A DNA stretch of 64,000 nt from Bacteroidota bacterium (GCA_947468275.1 CANIKO010000002.1:1-64000), one strand, 5' to 3'. Counted from the stretch's first letter, positions 55,094 to 63,620 are shown. Made by a program: numbers and translations. The notes: generated from the letters alone by a model not told the origin.

Positions 55094-55708
55094 ATGGAAG
55101 CAACTAAAGCCAGCGTTATTGACAAAATAATTGACGGATTAAAAAAAGCAGCTAATGAATTAGAAGAATTTCAATTGCAGTTTTCTTTGGGCAAGGCTGA
55201 AACAAAGGATGTGTATGAAAAAGTAAAAAAAGAGTTTAATGGTTATTTACACGAGGCTAAACTACACCTTGATTCAGCTAAAGATTTGGCCAAAGAAAAA
55301 TCACAACAACTGCAGGCCGCATTTGAAACCCTTCAACTGCAACTTGCCCTCGGAAAAGCAGATACAAAGGATATTTTTGATGATCAGATGAAACGAATTA
55401 CCATGGCGCTCAACGAACTAGAAACCTTAATCCGCAGAAATGAAACAGCCGACGAGTATTTCACTAAACTTGAACTTGAAATTGAAAAGTTTAAAATTAA
55501 ACTCGACATTTTAAAACTTCGGTATAAGCTAAATAAAATGGATGCTGCCAATGAGTTTGAAATAAAGAAAGAAGAATTTATGAAGAAACTTTCGGGCATA
55601 AAAGACCGGTTTGAAAAAAAAGAAAAGGTAGCTGAAAATAAATGGGAACATTTAAAAAGTGATATTACAGAAGCCTATTCAGCAATGAAAAAGGTATTTG
55701 TAAAATAA
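55094..55708 (+). CDS. Coiled-coil protein, putative stress-induced
   Basis: 204 residues, almost entirely charged amphipathic helix. Two segments look like duplicates: LEEFQLQFSLGKAETKDVYE and FETLQLQLALGKADTKDIFD, each followed by a Lys/Glu-rich helix, and a third weaker one (FKIKLDILKLRYKLNKMDAA). No signal peptide or catalytic motif. Function unknown. Divergent from hsp20, with Fnr-like sites between, so probably part of the same stress response. Confidence 0.7.
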   Translation: MEATKASVIDKIIDGLKKAANELEEFQLQFSLGKAETKDVYEKVKKEFNGYLHEAKLHLDSAKDLAKEKSQQLQAAFETLQLQLALGKADTKDIFDDQMKRITMALNELETLIRRNETADEYFTKLELEIEKFKIKLDILKLRYKLNKMDAANEFEIKKEEFMKKLSGIKDRFEKKEKVAENKWEHLKSDITEAYSAMKKVFVK

Positions 55709-55732
55709 ATTTTCATTAAGTGTTAATTAGGT

Positions 55733-55772
55733 AACCGTTTGGAAAATCAATATTTTTCAAACGGTTTTTTTT
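55733..55772 (+). terminator. Terminator between the coiled-coil and UbiB-like genes
   Basis: AACCGTTTG (55733-55741) and CAAACGGTT (55758-55766) form a 9-bp stem, extended after one mismatch, followed by eight T. It closes the plus-strand transcript; the minus-strand UbiB-like gene ends at 55788. Confidence 0.8.
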
Positions 55773-55787
55773 AAACAAATGGTCCAG

Positions 55788-57509
55788 CTAATCACTCCAT
55801 CCTTGCCACTCATCATGGTCACCTTTTTTAAGGTCTCTCAAAATATTAAACGCTGTTATTCCAGCTATAATTAATCCAATAATACCCATGGTGGAAGTAT
55901 GACCCCAAAGTGGTGTAACGTTATGGATAATCATTAAACTGGAACCTACAATTAATGCAGCCACTATTACTGCGGAAATAACTTGTTTGCTAATGCGATT
56001 GATGGTATGCACGAGGGGGTCAATGCCTTTATGACGCAAATCCACTTTTACTTCGCCATCATTAATTCTGCGTATCGCATTTTTAAGGTCACGAGGAAAT
56101 TCTTCCATATACATTCCCATTTCATAAATTGAATTTAATATCCGTTTGGTAAATTGCACAGGATCATACTGTCGGGCTATTGAACGTATCAAATAGGGTC
56201 TTACTAATTTTGCCAAATCAATATCAGGGTCTAACTGCATAAGCACACCTTCAATAATTACCATGGAGCGAGCAAGCAGAAAGAAATGAGTTGGAACCTT
56301 TATGCCATGCAATACAATAATATCTTTCAGCTGGAGCAAAATGGTACTCATTTCATTTTTATGAATTGTTTCGACAGAAAAATTTTGAACAAATTCATTC
56401 AAATCGGTTTCTAATTCTCTGAAATTTTTGATTACCGGATTATCAGATAATTGCTGAATAGCACGAATTATTTTTCTTACATCTTTGGCATTAACAGCTA
56501 AAAAAATATTACCCAATTGTTGAATATCTTTTTTCATTATACTGCCCATCATGCCATAATCTAAATAGCAGATTACATTATTGGGTAAAATGAAAAGATT
56601 TCCGGGATGAGGATCGGCATGAAAAAATCCATAGTTAAAAATTTGTTTAATATAGGATATGGCAAATCTTTTGGCGATTAATTTCCTGTCAAGGCCTGCC
56701 TTATCCAATTTATCAATATCTGATATTTTTATTCCATCAATATATTCAAGGGCAAGAATTTTAGAAGTAGTAAATTCTTTGTAAACGATGGGTGAATGAA
56801 TAAATCCCTTATCGGTTTCATCGGTCAAAAAATTATTATGAAACCGCTGAATATTGATGGATTCGTGAATAAAATCAAGTTCCTTAGTTATGCTATCTTC
56901 AAAATTTTTAACCAAACCCACCGGGTCAAAACTTCTGACAGAGGGAATTCGTTTACTAAATATTTCGGCAACATAAAGCATTACCTTAATATCCGATTCA
57001 ATCACTTCTTTAATGCCCGGCCGTTGTATTTTTAAAACTACTTTTTCACCAGTTTTAAGTACCGCGCGATGCACTTGCGCCATGGATGCCGAGGCAAAGG
57101 CTTCAAGCTCAAAAGATTCAAACAATTCACTCGTTTTTTTACCCAATTCCTGCTCTAAAACCTGCTCAGTTATTTTTCCTGCAACCGGTGGCACCCCATC
57201 TTGTAATTTTTCGAGTTCTATTATCAAATCTAATGGGAGTAAATCGGAGCGGTTACTTAATAGCTGACCGAACTTGACAAAAGTCGGACCAAGTTCTTCA
57301 CAAACCAATCTCATTTTTTCCCACTTGGTTAAGTGAATTGAATGTTCTAAAGTTCGCTTTGGAATAAGTTTTTTCAAAAATGAAAACCGTTTCTTTTCTT
57401 CCATATACGACACCAAATCCTCAAAGCCATAATGAAGCATGACTTGCATTATTTGGTTATATCGCCTTAGGTAATGGTATTTACCATCAAGATAGGAAAG
57501 CAGCCCCAT
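55788..57509 (-). CDS. AarF/UbiB/ABC1 family kinase-like protein
   Basis: Atypical protein-kinase-like ATPase, linked in other bacteria to ubiquinone or lipid metabolism. The family motif LGPTFVKFGQLLSNRSDLLP (about 74-93) is followed by the Ala-rich loop FASASMAQVHRAVL, the ATP-binding Lys in KVVLKIQRPG, catalytic HADPHPGNLF and DFG-equivalent YLDYGMMG. Two hydrophobic helices close the C-terminus (VISAVIVAALIVGSSLMII and IGLIIAGITAFNIL). 573 residues. Its start overlaps the stop of the phasin-like gene by one base. Confidence 0.92.
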   Translation of the reverse strand: MGLLSYLDGKYHYLRRYNQIMQVMLHYGFEDLVSYMEEKKRFSFLKKLIPKRTLEHSIHLTKWEKMRLVCEELGPTFVKFGQLLSNRSDLLPLDLIIELEKLQDGVPPVAGKITEQVLEQELGKKTSELFESFELEAFASASMAQVHRAVLKTGEKVVLKIQRPGIKEVIESDIKVMLYVAEIFSKRIPSVRSFDPVGLVKNFEDSITKELDFIHESINIQRFHNNFLTDETDKGFIHSPIVYKEFTTSKILALEYIDGIKISDIDKLDKAGLDRKLIAKRFAISYIKQIFNYGFFHADPHPGNLFILPNNVICYLDYGMMGSIMKKDIQQLGNIFLAVNAKDVRKIIRAIQQLSDNPVIKNFRELETDLNEFVQNFSVETIHKNEMSTILLQLKDIIVLHGIKVPTHFFLLARSMVIIEGVLMQLDPDIDLAKLVRPYLIRSIARQYDPVQFTKRILNSIYEMGMYMEEFPRDLKNAIRRINDGEVKVDLRHKGIDPLVHTINRISKQVISAVIVAALIVGSSLMIIHNVTPLWGHTSTMGIIGLIIAGITAFNILRDLKKGDHDEWQGWSD

Positions 57510-57886
57510 TATTTATTTTTCGTTTCTAAATCCGAAATCTTTGATTCAATTATTGATATTTTCATTTCTAAAGATTCTATTTTATCTGAAAGAATTTGCA
57601 AATCATCAGAATGTGCTAGATGCATTTTTTTATAAACGGAAACGGCCACCTCTTCCATTTTTTTTTCAAACTCTTCCTTGGCTTGCTGAGCCTTTTGCAT
57701 AACTTTTTGAATAAGACTTTCATCACCTTCTTCCTCTCCTTCCGAAAATCCATCCATAAAATCATCTAGTTTCTGTTTACCCTTTTTGGTTATTTCAGTG
57801 ACGTTTTTCATAAATTGTTCATCCTTGGATAATATGTAAAGATTTGTGGATAGAGTTAAAAGTTCTACTAAAGTTTTTGCTCTCAT
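57509..57886 (-). CDS. Phasin-like coiled-coil protein
   Basis: 125 residues from ATG 57886. The promoter box at 57905-57912 puts transcription start near 57901, so a longer frame starting at 57907 is unlikely. The protein is a helical coiled coil (VELLTLSTNLYILSKDEQFM, then QKVMQKAQQAKEEFEKKMEE and ILSDKIESLEMKISIIESK), similar to phasins and PHA-regulator-type proteins that often sit beside ABC1 kinases. No polyester synthase is nearby, so the phasin label is structural. It overlaps the UbiB-like gene by one base. Confidence 0.7.
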   Translation of the reverse strand: MRAKTLVELLTLSTNLYILSKDEQFMKNVTEITKKGKQKLDDFMDGFSEGEEEGDESLIQKVMQKAQQAKEEFEKKMEEVAVSVYKKMHLAHSDDLQILSDKIESLEMKISIIESKISDLETKNK

Positions 57887-57904
57887 GGTTAATGTTTTAA
57901 AGGA

Positions 57905-57947
57905 CAAAATTGCAAAAATTTAGTTAAAAGTTAGATGATACAAATCA
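57905..57947 (-). promoter_or_regulatory. Fnr-like site and -7 box of the phasin-UbiB operon
   Basis: Minus strand -7 box CAATTTTG (plus CAAAATTG, 57905-57912; first base differs from consensus). The palindrome TGATACAAATCA (57936-57947) is centred exactly 33 bases upstream. A second site belonging to the divergent promoter is centred 66 bases upstream. Confidence 0.5.
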
Positions 57948-57968
57948 CTTCCGAAGTATAAAAAATCA

Positions 57969-58011
57969 TGATGAATATCACATATAAATGGGACAAACAG
58001 GAATAGCTTTG
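57969..58011 (+). promoter_or_regulatory. Fnr-like site and -7 box of the CBS-Na/Pi operon
   Basis: TGATGAATATCA (57969-57980) is centred exactly 33 bases before the centre of the perfect box TAGCTTTG (58004-58011). The ATG lies 14 bases after the box. The neighbouring site at 57936-57947 is centred 66 bases upstream of the same box. Confidence 0.6.
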
Positions 58012-58025
58012 TAAAAAATAAGGTT

Positions 58026-58430
58026 ATGAATATTAACACTCCCATTTCTGAGATTATGACCAAACATGTGGTATCTGTAAACTCTTCACAAAAATTGGTT
58101 GATGTGAAACATATTTTTGAAAAAAAAGAATTTCATCACCATATTCCAGTTGTAGATGATGGAAAATTAATTGGAATAATTAGTTTAATAGATTTTATGT
58201 ATGCTATTAAAAATGCTTCTTTGGATGATGATGAAGCGGTTTATACCACTCAACTAGTAAGGGAAATTATGCATAAAAAACCAATTACTAAATCATCAAC
58301 TTCTACATTGAAAGAAATTGCTGAAGAATTAGCAAAAGGCGAAGTGCACGCCATCGTTATTGCTGATAATGAATCGCTTAAAGGAATTGTTTCCACTGCC
58401 GATGTAATTCGTTTCTTTTTATCTAACTAA
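58026..58430 (+). CDS. CBS domain protein
   Basis: 134 residues forming one pair of CBS motifs (a Bateman module) that binds adenine nucleotides and senses energy state. CBS1: ISEIMTKHVVSVNSSQKLVD to HHIPVVDDGKLIGIISLIDF. CBS2: VREIMHKKPITKSSTSTLKE to HAIVIADNESLKGIVSTADV. No other domain. It starts 14 bases after its promoter box and four bases before the Na/Pi transporter gene, so they form an operon. Such stand-alone CBS proteins are common in hypoxia and stress clusters. Confidence 0.93.
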   Translation: MNINTPISEIMTKHVVSVNSSQKLVDVKHIFEKKEFHHHIPVVDDGKLIGIISLIDFMYAIKNASLDDDEAVYTTQLVREIMHKKPITKSSTSTLKEIAEELAKGEVHAIVIADNESLKGIVSTADVIRFFLSN

Positions 58431-58433
58431 ATT

Positions 58434-60122
58434 TTGTCGCTTACTAACTTTTGGCAACTATTGGCGGGGCTTTCCATTTTTCTATTTGGGATGTACCAAC
58501 TAGAAATTGCTTTGAAACAGCTCGCAGGAAGAACCTTTAAACTTTTCTTAAGAAAACATACGGAAAATAAGTTAAGTGCCATTTTTAGCGGAACCATTGT
58601 TACAGCAGTATTACAAAGTAGTTCGGTGGTTACATTTATGGTATTAAGTTTTGTAGGTGCCGGAGTAATAAATATGCGAAATGCTTTGGCAGTAGTGTTA
58701 GGATCTAACTTAGGAACCACCTTGGGTAGTTGGGTGGTTGCTATGCTAGGTTTCAAATTAGATATTGAAAAATTTGCACTTCCAATAATAGCCGTATCAG
58801 GCATTGGACTCATTGTCTTTGTCAATCGAAAAAAACTTTTCCAGGTATCCAATTTTCTTCTGGGTTTTGGATTATTGTTTCTTGGACTAAATTATATGAA
58901 GAAAAGTATGGAGTCATTATTTACAAATCTCGACTTTACACCTTACTTGCATTTAAATTTATTGAGTTTTGTATTAATAGGTTTTGTTATTACCGCCATT
59001 ATTCAGTCAAGTTCGGCTACAATGGTGATTACATTAACTACTCTCAATGCAGGTGCCATACCCTTCAATTTTGCTGTGGCTATTATAATTGGGTCTGAAC
59101 TTGGTACCTCCATAAAAACTTTGGTGGGTTCAATTGGAGGGATTTCCGCCAAAAGACGCGTGGCTTTGGGAAACATTATTTTTAATTTCGTAATCACAGT
59201 TTTTGCGTTTGCTTTTATGACACCTATAATAAGTTTGATTCAAAAAACAATTGAAATAAAAGATCCACTTATTGGGTTGGTGCTATTTCAAACAATCATT
59301 AACTTAATAGGTATTATTTTATTTTTCCCATTCCTAAAAAAATTCAGTGATTTCCTAGAAAATAGATTTAAAAATAATCAAAAAACAGCCACATTCTACA
59401 TTCAAAATATTAGTCCTAAAATGCCGGAAATAGCAGTTGAAGTGCTAGAAAAAGAAACGCTATTATTTATACAACGGGTTATCAGTATCAACATGGAAGC
59501 TTTTCATGTAGTTGGAATAGAGTTAAAATATGATATAGAAATAAATGATCTGTTTAATAAAAATATAAGCAAGTTAATTACCTACAATGAAAAATATGAT
59601 GATGTAAAACATGCTGAAGGCGAGATACTTTCACTTTATACTAAAATGAACGAGGTGGAAATTGAAAAGGAAGATTTTATAAGACTCAACCAATTAGTTG
59701 CATCTGTAAGAAATGCGATGTATAGCGCCAAAGGTATCAAAGATGTGCGACATGATAGAAAAGAGCTAAGTGAATCGGCCATTGATATTAAATATAATTA
59801 TTACAAGTTTTTACAATCTCAATTACATGATTTCTACAATACTCTCAATGAACTTTTATCTTATAAAGAAGCGACAACTTGTTTTGAAGAATTAATAAGG
59901 TTGATGGGACAAATTCAAAAGGATTATGAAAATAGGTTGAATAATATTTACCAACTTTCAGCCAAAAACACCCTCGAAGAATACGACGTTTCAACATTAT
60001 TAAATGTAAATCGCGAGGTGTATTCCTCTTGCAAAGCTTTAATTTATTCGCTTAAAGATTATCTTCTAGACACTATACATGCCGAAGATTTTGAAAGCGT
60101 TCCAGTTTCTGTAATAAAGTAG
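58434..60122 (+). CDS. Na/Pi cotransporter family protein with PhoU-like tail
   Basis: 562 residues. Two inverted membrane repeats carry the QSSS signature: VLQSSSVVTFMVLSFVGAG (about 63-81) and IIQSSSATMVITLTTLNAG (about 188-206); about nine hydrophobic helices. The C-terminal 220 residues (about 335-562) are helical and PhoU-like. Starts at TTG 58434, which overlaps nothing but is the first in-frame start after the CBS stop. Probably imports phosphate with sodium; regulation by the CBS partner is possible (inference). Confidence 0.9.
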   Translation: MSLTNFWQLLAGLSIFLFGMYQLEIALKQLAGRTFKLFLRKHTENKLSAIFSGTIVTAVLQSSSVVTFMVLSFVGAGVINMRNALAVVLGSNLGTTLGSWVVAMLGFKLDIEKFALPIIAVSGIGLIVFVNRKKLFQVSNFLLGFGLLFLGLNYMKKSMESLFTNLDFTPYLHLNLLSFVLIGFVITAIIQSSSATMVITLTTLNAGAIPFNFAVAIIIGSELGTSIKTLVGSIGGISAKRRVALGNIIFNFVITVFAFAFMTPIISLIQKTIEIKDPLIGLVLFQTIINLIGIILFFPFLKKFSDFLENRFKNNQKTATFYIQNISPKMPEIAVEVLEKETLLFIQRVISINMEAFHVVGIELKYDIEINDLFNKNISKLITYNEKYDDVKHAEGEILSLYTKMNEVEIEKEDFIRLNQLVASVRNAMYSAKGIKDVRHDRKELSESAIDIKYNYYKFLQSQLHDFYNTLNELLSYKEATTCFEELIRLMGQIQKDYENRLNNIYQLSAKNTLEEYDVSTLLNVNREVYSSCKALIYSLKDYLLDTIHAEDFESVPVSVIK

Positions 60123-60608
60123 ATTAGAATTGCATTAATTATTAAGGGTATAAGTTTCATTTTAATATTGCTTTCTTGAGTCTAGAGTTTATGGATATGA
60201 ACTACCATTAGGGGCCCCGAAATATGTTTGGACATAATATTTGTCCAACTTGATTTCCAAATTTATTCAGGAAATTTCAGATGATAAGTATCTATCGAAA
60301 AAACAGCAGGTCTATTTTTTTTATAAAAGATTCAAGGCCATGAAGCGGATATATATGAATCTTATTTTTTTAAACGTCCACTTTTATTTTTAATATAAAT
60401 GGATGCGATACAGCTTACTGTTTTGAGTTTTTATCTTAAAACTTATGAGCCGAATCTTCGAAACTTTTATCTGAGGGCGTCAATACTTCTAACACTTTAT
60501 AAATAATGATGGTTTAACCTAATTTAGATAGATAGATTATGAATTAAATGTAAAAACGAGCGTTCATACATCAAAATGAACGCTCGTATTCCTTTTAATT
60601 ATTCTAAG
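60123..60608. other. Non-coding stretch after the Na/Pi gene
   Basis: 486 bases, AT-rich, with stop codons in all frames and no supported gene. It contains a 7-bp inverted repeat TTGGACA-TAATATT-TGTCCAA (60228-60248) and, at the end, the BON terminator. Nothing else is recognised. Confidence 0.6.
60552..60591 (-). terminator. Terminator of the BON protein gene
   Basis: ACGAGCGTTCAT (60556-60567) and ATGAACGCTCGT (60576-60587) form a perfect 12-bp stem with an 8-base loop, followed by a short T-run on the minus strand. Confidence 0.8.
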
Positions 60609-61283
60609 TTAGTATGCTGCGGCTAAAGCTCCGATTTCAATATCTAAATTATTTTCTACACGACTAACACCCGGTGCAAGCCATGCGGCATGTTCGGCAT
60701 CTTTCTTTTCAGCAAAGGAACGCACCTTACCTTTTAATACTACTTTATTTCCTAAAACTTCTATTTTTATTCTATCGGCATCAATGGATGCACTGCGATG
60801 AAACGCGGCACTTATTTTACGTCCAATATCTGTTGCAGCAATGGTTGGAACAATTTTAATGTTATTAATAATACCTCTAACACCAAATAGGTTTTCAATA
60901 GAGTTTTTTACCGCATTCTTTTGAAATTCCCATTCAACTGAACCTTCAAGTGTTACCCAACCATTTTCCACTTTCATTTTAATTTTATCTTCCTGTACCG
61001 AACTGTGCCATTTTAAAGCATTCAACACAGCCTGAGCAATTTCGGTGTCATTTCGAAGTCCTAATGCTGAAATTTTCACTTCGATGTCTTCGGCCACCGC
61101 TTTAACCCCTTCAACTTTTTTGGTTGAATTTTCTGCTTCAATCTTTTTTGCATAGGTGTCAACCATTCCTGATAGGGTAACAATACCATTTTTTACAGCT
61201 ACTCCAATTTCACTGGATTTAAGTAATGGCGACCACAGAAGTTCTTCCATCACATCTCTTTGAATTTCTAAATCTGTTTTCAT
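60609..61283 (-). CDS. Triple-BON-domain protein, OsmY-like
   Basis: 224 residues built of three BON domains of about 70 residues each. Each ends in the same pattern: GIVTLSGMVDTYAKKIEAEN, GWVTLEGSVEWEFQKNAVKN and NKVVLKGKVRSFAEKKDAEH, with hydrophobic 'V.GV..V.N.I' closing strands. BON domains bind phospholipids or membranes and are found in osmotic and stress proteins (family knowledge). No signal peptide is visible, so it may be cytosolic. A single gene with an Fnr-like site at the class II position. Confidence 0.9.
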   Translation of the reverse strand: MKTDLEIQRDVMEELLWSPLLKSSEIGVAVKNGIVTLSGMVDTYAKKIEAENSTKKVEGVKAVAEDIEVKISALGLRNDTEIAQAVLNALKWHSSVQEDKIKMKVENGWVTLEGSVEWEFQKNAVKNSIENLFGVRGIINNIKIVPTIAATDIGRKISAAFHRSASIDADRIKIEVLGNKVVLKGKVRSFAEKKDAEHAAWLAPGVSRVENNLDIEIGALAAAY

Positions 61284-61322
61284 TGTTTAAATATTAAGAT
61301 AAATACAAGATAATTAACAATT

Positions 61323-61366
61323 CAAAATTATTGTGATAAATAACAAGGCATCAATGATTAAAATCA
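61323..61366 (-). promoter_or_regulatory. Fnr-like site and -7 box of the BON gene
   Basis: Minus-strand box TAATTTTG (CAAAATTA, 61323-61330) is perfect. The palindrome TGATTAAAATCA (61355-61366) is centred 34 bases upstream. The same palindrome lies 55 bases before the box of the divergent DUF6629-like gene. Confidence 0.6.
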
Positions 61367-61376
61367 AAATTATAAG

Positions 61377-61419
61377 TGATTTTCAATACACATTCCAACT
61401 AATTATAGTCCTTGCTTTG
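61377..61419 (+). promoter_or_regulatory. Promoter of the DUF6629-like gene
   Basis: The -7 box is TTGCTTTG (61412-61419; second base differs). The shared palindrome at 61355-61366 is centred exactly 55 bases upstream (class I position). A half site TGAT at 61377-61380 (imperfect TGATTTTCAATA, centre 33 bases from the box) may add a weaker class II contact. Confidence 0.4.
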
Positions 61420-61437
61420 TATTAATTAAAAAAATAT

Positions 61438-62121
61438 ATGTGTTTTTCATCAAGTGCAAGTTTCTCTACCGGAGCCATATTAGGAGTTGCAGGCTTGTTA
61501 ACAATTACCAAGGTTAAAAACTCAGATCAGTATATATTTGCTTCCATTCCCTTGTTTTTTTCCATTCAGCAATTCTCTGAAGGGTTGGTTTGGCTTTCAC
61601 TTACCAAGTCCAATTTTGCAATTTGGGAATCAATGGCTACAAATATTTTTTTAATTTTTGCTCAGGTGGTTTGGCCAATATGGGTGCCACTTTCGATCTA
61701 TTTATTGGAAAAAGATAAATTTAGAAAAAAAATTCTAGTTTATATTTTAGCAATGGGCTCATTACTTTCACTTTACCTCACATATTGCCTATTATTCTTT
61801 CCGGTTAAGGCTGAAATAATTTCGTTACACATTCATTATAAATTGGACTTCCCGCCAGCTATAATGCACATTACCCCTATTTTTTACTTTATCCCTACAG
61901 TTATTTCCCCTTTATTATCAAGTAATAAGAGAGTACCATTACTAGGATTAACAATAATGGCCTCCTATTTTTTTACACTGCTTTTTTATACAAATTATGT
62001 AATTTCTGTTTGGTGTTTTTTTTCAGCAATAATTAGCGCAATTGTGTATTATATTATTATGGAGATGAATAGTTTAAAAATTTCTGAAAAAGAAAAATTG
62101 GTTATTAGAAGTATAGATTAA
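61438..62121 (+). CDS. Membrane protein, DUF6629-like
   Basis: 227 residues with about seven hydrophobic helices. The start MCFSSSASFSTGAILGVAGL matches, from memory, the MCFSA.ASF... head of DUF6629 proteins. Further motifs: FFSIQQFSEGLVWLSLT, QVVWPIWVPLSIYLLE and SVWCFFSAIISAIVYYII. Function unknown. It may be controlled by the Fnr-like site shared with the BON gene. Confidence 0.7.
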   Translation: MCFSSSASFSTGAILGVAGLLTITKVKNSDQYIFASIPLFFSIQQFSEGLVWLSLTKSNFAIWESMATNIFLIFAQVVWPIWVPLSIYLLEKDKFRKKILVYILAMGSLLSLYLTYCLLFFPVKAEIISLHIHYKLDFPPAIMHITPIFYFIPTVISPLLSSNKRVPLLGLTIMASYFFTLLFYTNYVISVWCFFSAIISAIVYYIIMEMNSLKISEKEKLVIRSID

Positions 62122-62129
62122 ATAATATG

Positions 62130-62495
62130 TCAAATACATAAACAGCGCTTGATCTCGTCAAGCAACACCTCATCATGAAAAGGCTTTTGAATATATCCTT
62201 TTGCCCCCATGTTTAATCCATTTTCGATATCCTTCCTTTCTGTACTTGCTGTAAAAAAAATAAAAGGAATTTTTGATGTAACAGAATCAGTCTTTAGTTC
62301 GCCCAACACTTGATACCCATCAGCCTCAGGCATCATAATATCACTCAAAATAATATCAGGTAAAATATCTTTGGCCATAGAAAGACCAATTTTTCCATTG
62401 GCAGCGATTACAACATTATACCCTTCTAGTTCTAATATCTCAGAGGTGTTTTCACGAATATCATGATTATCTTCAATAAGTAAGACTGTTTTCAT
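62130..62495 (-). CDS. CheY-like response regulator receiver
   Basis: 121 residues, a single receiver domain. Acidic pocket LLIEDNHDIRENT, phospho-accepting Asp in IILSDIMMPEADGYQVL, switch FIFFTASTE and conserved Lys in YIQKPFHD. No output domain, so it must signal to another protein. It converges with the DUF6629-like gene. A TATTTTTG box lies on its coding strand at 62535-62542. No kinase gene is adjacent. Confidence 0.92.
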   Translation of the reverse strand: MKTVLLIEDNHDIRENTSEILELEGYNVVIAANGKIGLSMAKDILPDIILSDIMMPEADGYQVLGELKTDSVTSKIPFIFFTASTERKDIENGLNMGAKGYIQKPFHDEVLLDEIKRCLCI

Positions 62496-62534
62496 TTAAT
62501 TGAATTTAAGAATTGCCAAATAATAAATTTAAGT

Positions 62535-62542
62535 CAAAAATA
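62535..62542 (-). promoter_or_regulatory. -7 box TATTTTTG of the receiver gene
   Basis: CAAAAATA on the plus strand; perfect TAnnTTTG on the minus strand, about 40 bases upstream of the ATG. No Fnr-like palindrome at a matching distance. Confidence 0.4.
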
Positions 62543-62668
62543 AAGGTTAGAAAGATTACAACCAATATTTTTTTAATCACAATACTTTCACACTTTAGCT
62601 TAAAAATCGGCCTCATTATTTATATATTGGGATAATTAAAAATTGCAAAAATACTTCTGACAAGTTAA

Positions 62669-62733
62669 TGATTTAAATCATCTTATTTTTTGATTAGAGT
62701 CAAGGATTAAACCATTTCTATTGAATAATTTTG
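62669..62733 (+). promoter_or_regulatory. Fnr-like site and -7 box of the universal stress protein genes
   Basis: TGATTTAAATCA (62669-62680) extends to a perfect 14-base palindrome with flanking A and T. Its centre is exactly 55 bases before the centre of the perfect box TAATTTTG (62726-62733). The predicted start site is near 62736 and the ATG at 62761. Confidence 0.6.
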
Positions 62734-62760
62734 ACTTGGATTTCTGTTATATTTTTTGTC

Positions 62761-63612
62761 ATGAATACAATTTTAGTACCTACCGATTTTTCCAAAAATG
62801 CGAAAAACGCATTGGATTATGCAATTGTTTTAGCTAAAAAAGAAAGTGCAAAAATAATTTTGGTGCATGCCTTTCATGTTTTATATATTACTCCCGATTT
62901 GCCAGTTGAATTTTTAGCTGATGAAATAGATATTGTTGAAACAACAGCCAACAAACAACTTAAGGTCTTATCTGAAAAAGTAAAATCAGAAAATTTAGAA
63001 TGTGAAATTATTAATAAACAAGATTTTATCCTGGATTTAATTCTTGATGTTACTAAAATAAAAAAACCAAATCTTATTGTAATGGGCACCAAGGGTGCAA
63101 GCGGACTTGAAGAAGTATTTATGGGTAGTAATACGGCAAAAATTATTGAAAAAACAAAATGTCCGGTAATTGCAGTTCCAAAAAAATCAAAATTTAAGCC
63201 CATAAAAAATATTACGTATGCAACCAATTATTTATCGAGTGATATTGATGCACTAAAAAAATTGATTGAGATAGCAAAATTATTTAATGCTAAAATCACC
63301 TTGGTTCATTTTACTGATAAGGATAATATTCAAAAGGAGGAAGAAGTGCATCTAAATAAATTTATTACAAAAATTAGAAATAAAATCAAATATGATCAAT
63401 TAGAATTTAAACTTCTCACTGGTAAACATTTTTTAGAAGAACTTGACGATTATATCAAAAAAGACACAACAGATTTGCTCTCCATGTCAACTCATTATCG
63501 CAATATCTATGACAAACTTTTTGGCACGAGTTACACTAAAAAATTGGCCTATCACACCTCTGTACCACTTTTGGCATTTCACTACAAAAAAGAATCCATG
63601 GTTTTTATTTGA
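62761..63612 (+). CDS. Universal stress protein, two UspA domains
   Basis: 283 residues. Domain 1 (1-140) opens ILVPTDFSKNAKNALDYAIV and ends with the ATP-binding pattern IVMGTKGASGLEEVFMGSNT plus CPVIAVP. Domain 2 (about 150-283) repeats the fold but lacks a complete GxxG(9x)G motif, so it probably does not bind ATP. Start is ATG 62761; an upstream TTG at 62731 lies within the promoter. It is followed after eight bases by a second USP gene. Confidence 0.95.
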   Translation: MNTILVPTDFSKNAKNALDYAIVLAKKESAKIILVHAFHVLYITPDLPVEFLADEIDIVETTANKQLKVLSEKVKSENLECEIINKQDFILDLILDVTKIKKPNLIVMGTKGASGLEEVFMGSNTAKIIEKTKCPVIAVPKKSKFKPIKNITYATNYLSSDIDALKKLIEIAKLFNAKITLVHFTDKDNIQKEEEVHLNKFITKIRNKIKYDQLEFKLLTGKHFLEELDDYIKKDTTDLLSMSTHYRNIYDKLFGTSYTKKLAYHTSVPLLAFHYKKESMVFI

Positions 63613-63620
63613 ATACTATT

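Noticed and set aside
60271-60290. TGATAAGTATCT as another Fnr-like site
   Set aside because: One core base is wrong and no promoter box or gene start lies at a suitable distance.
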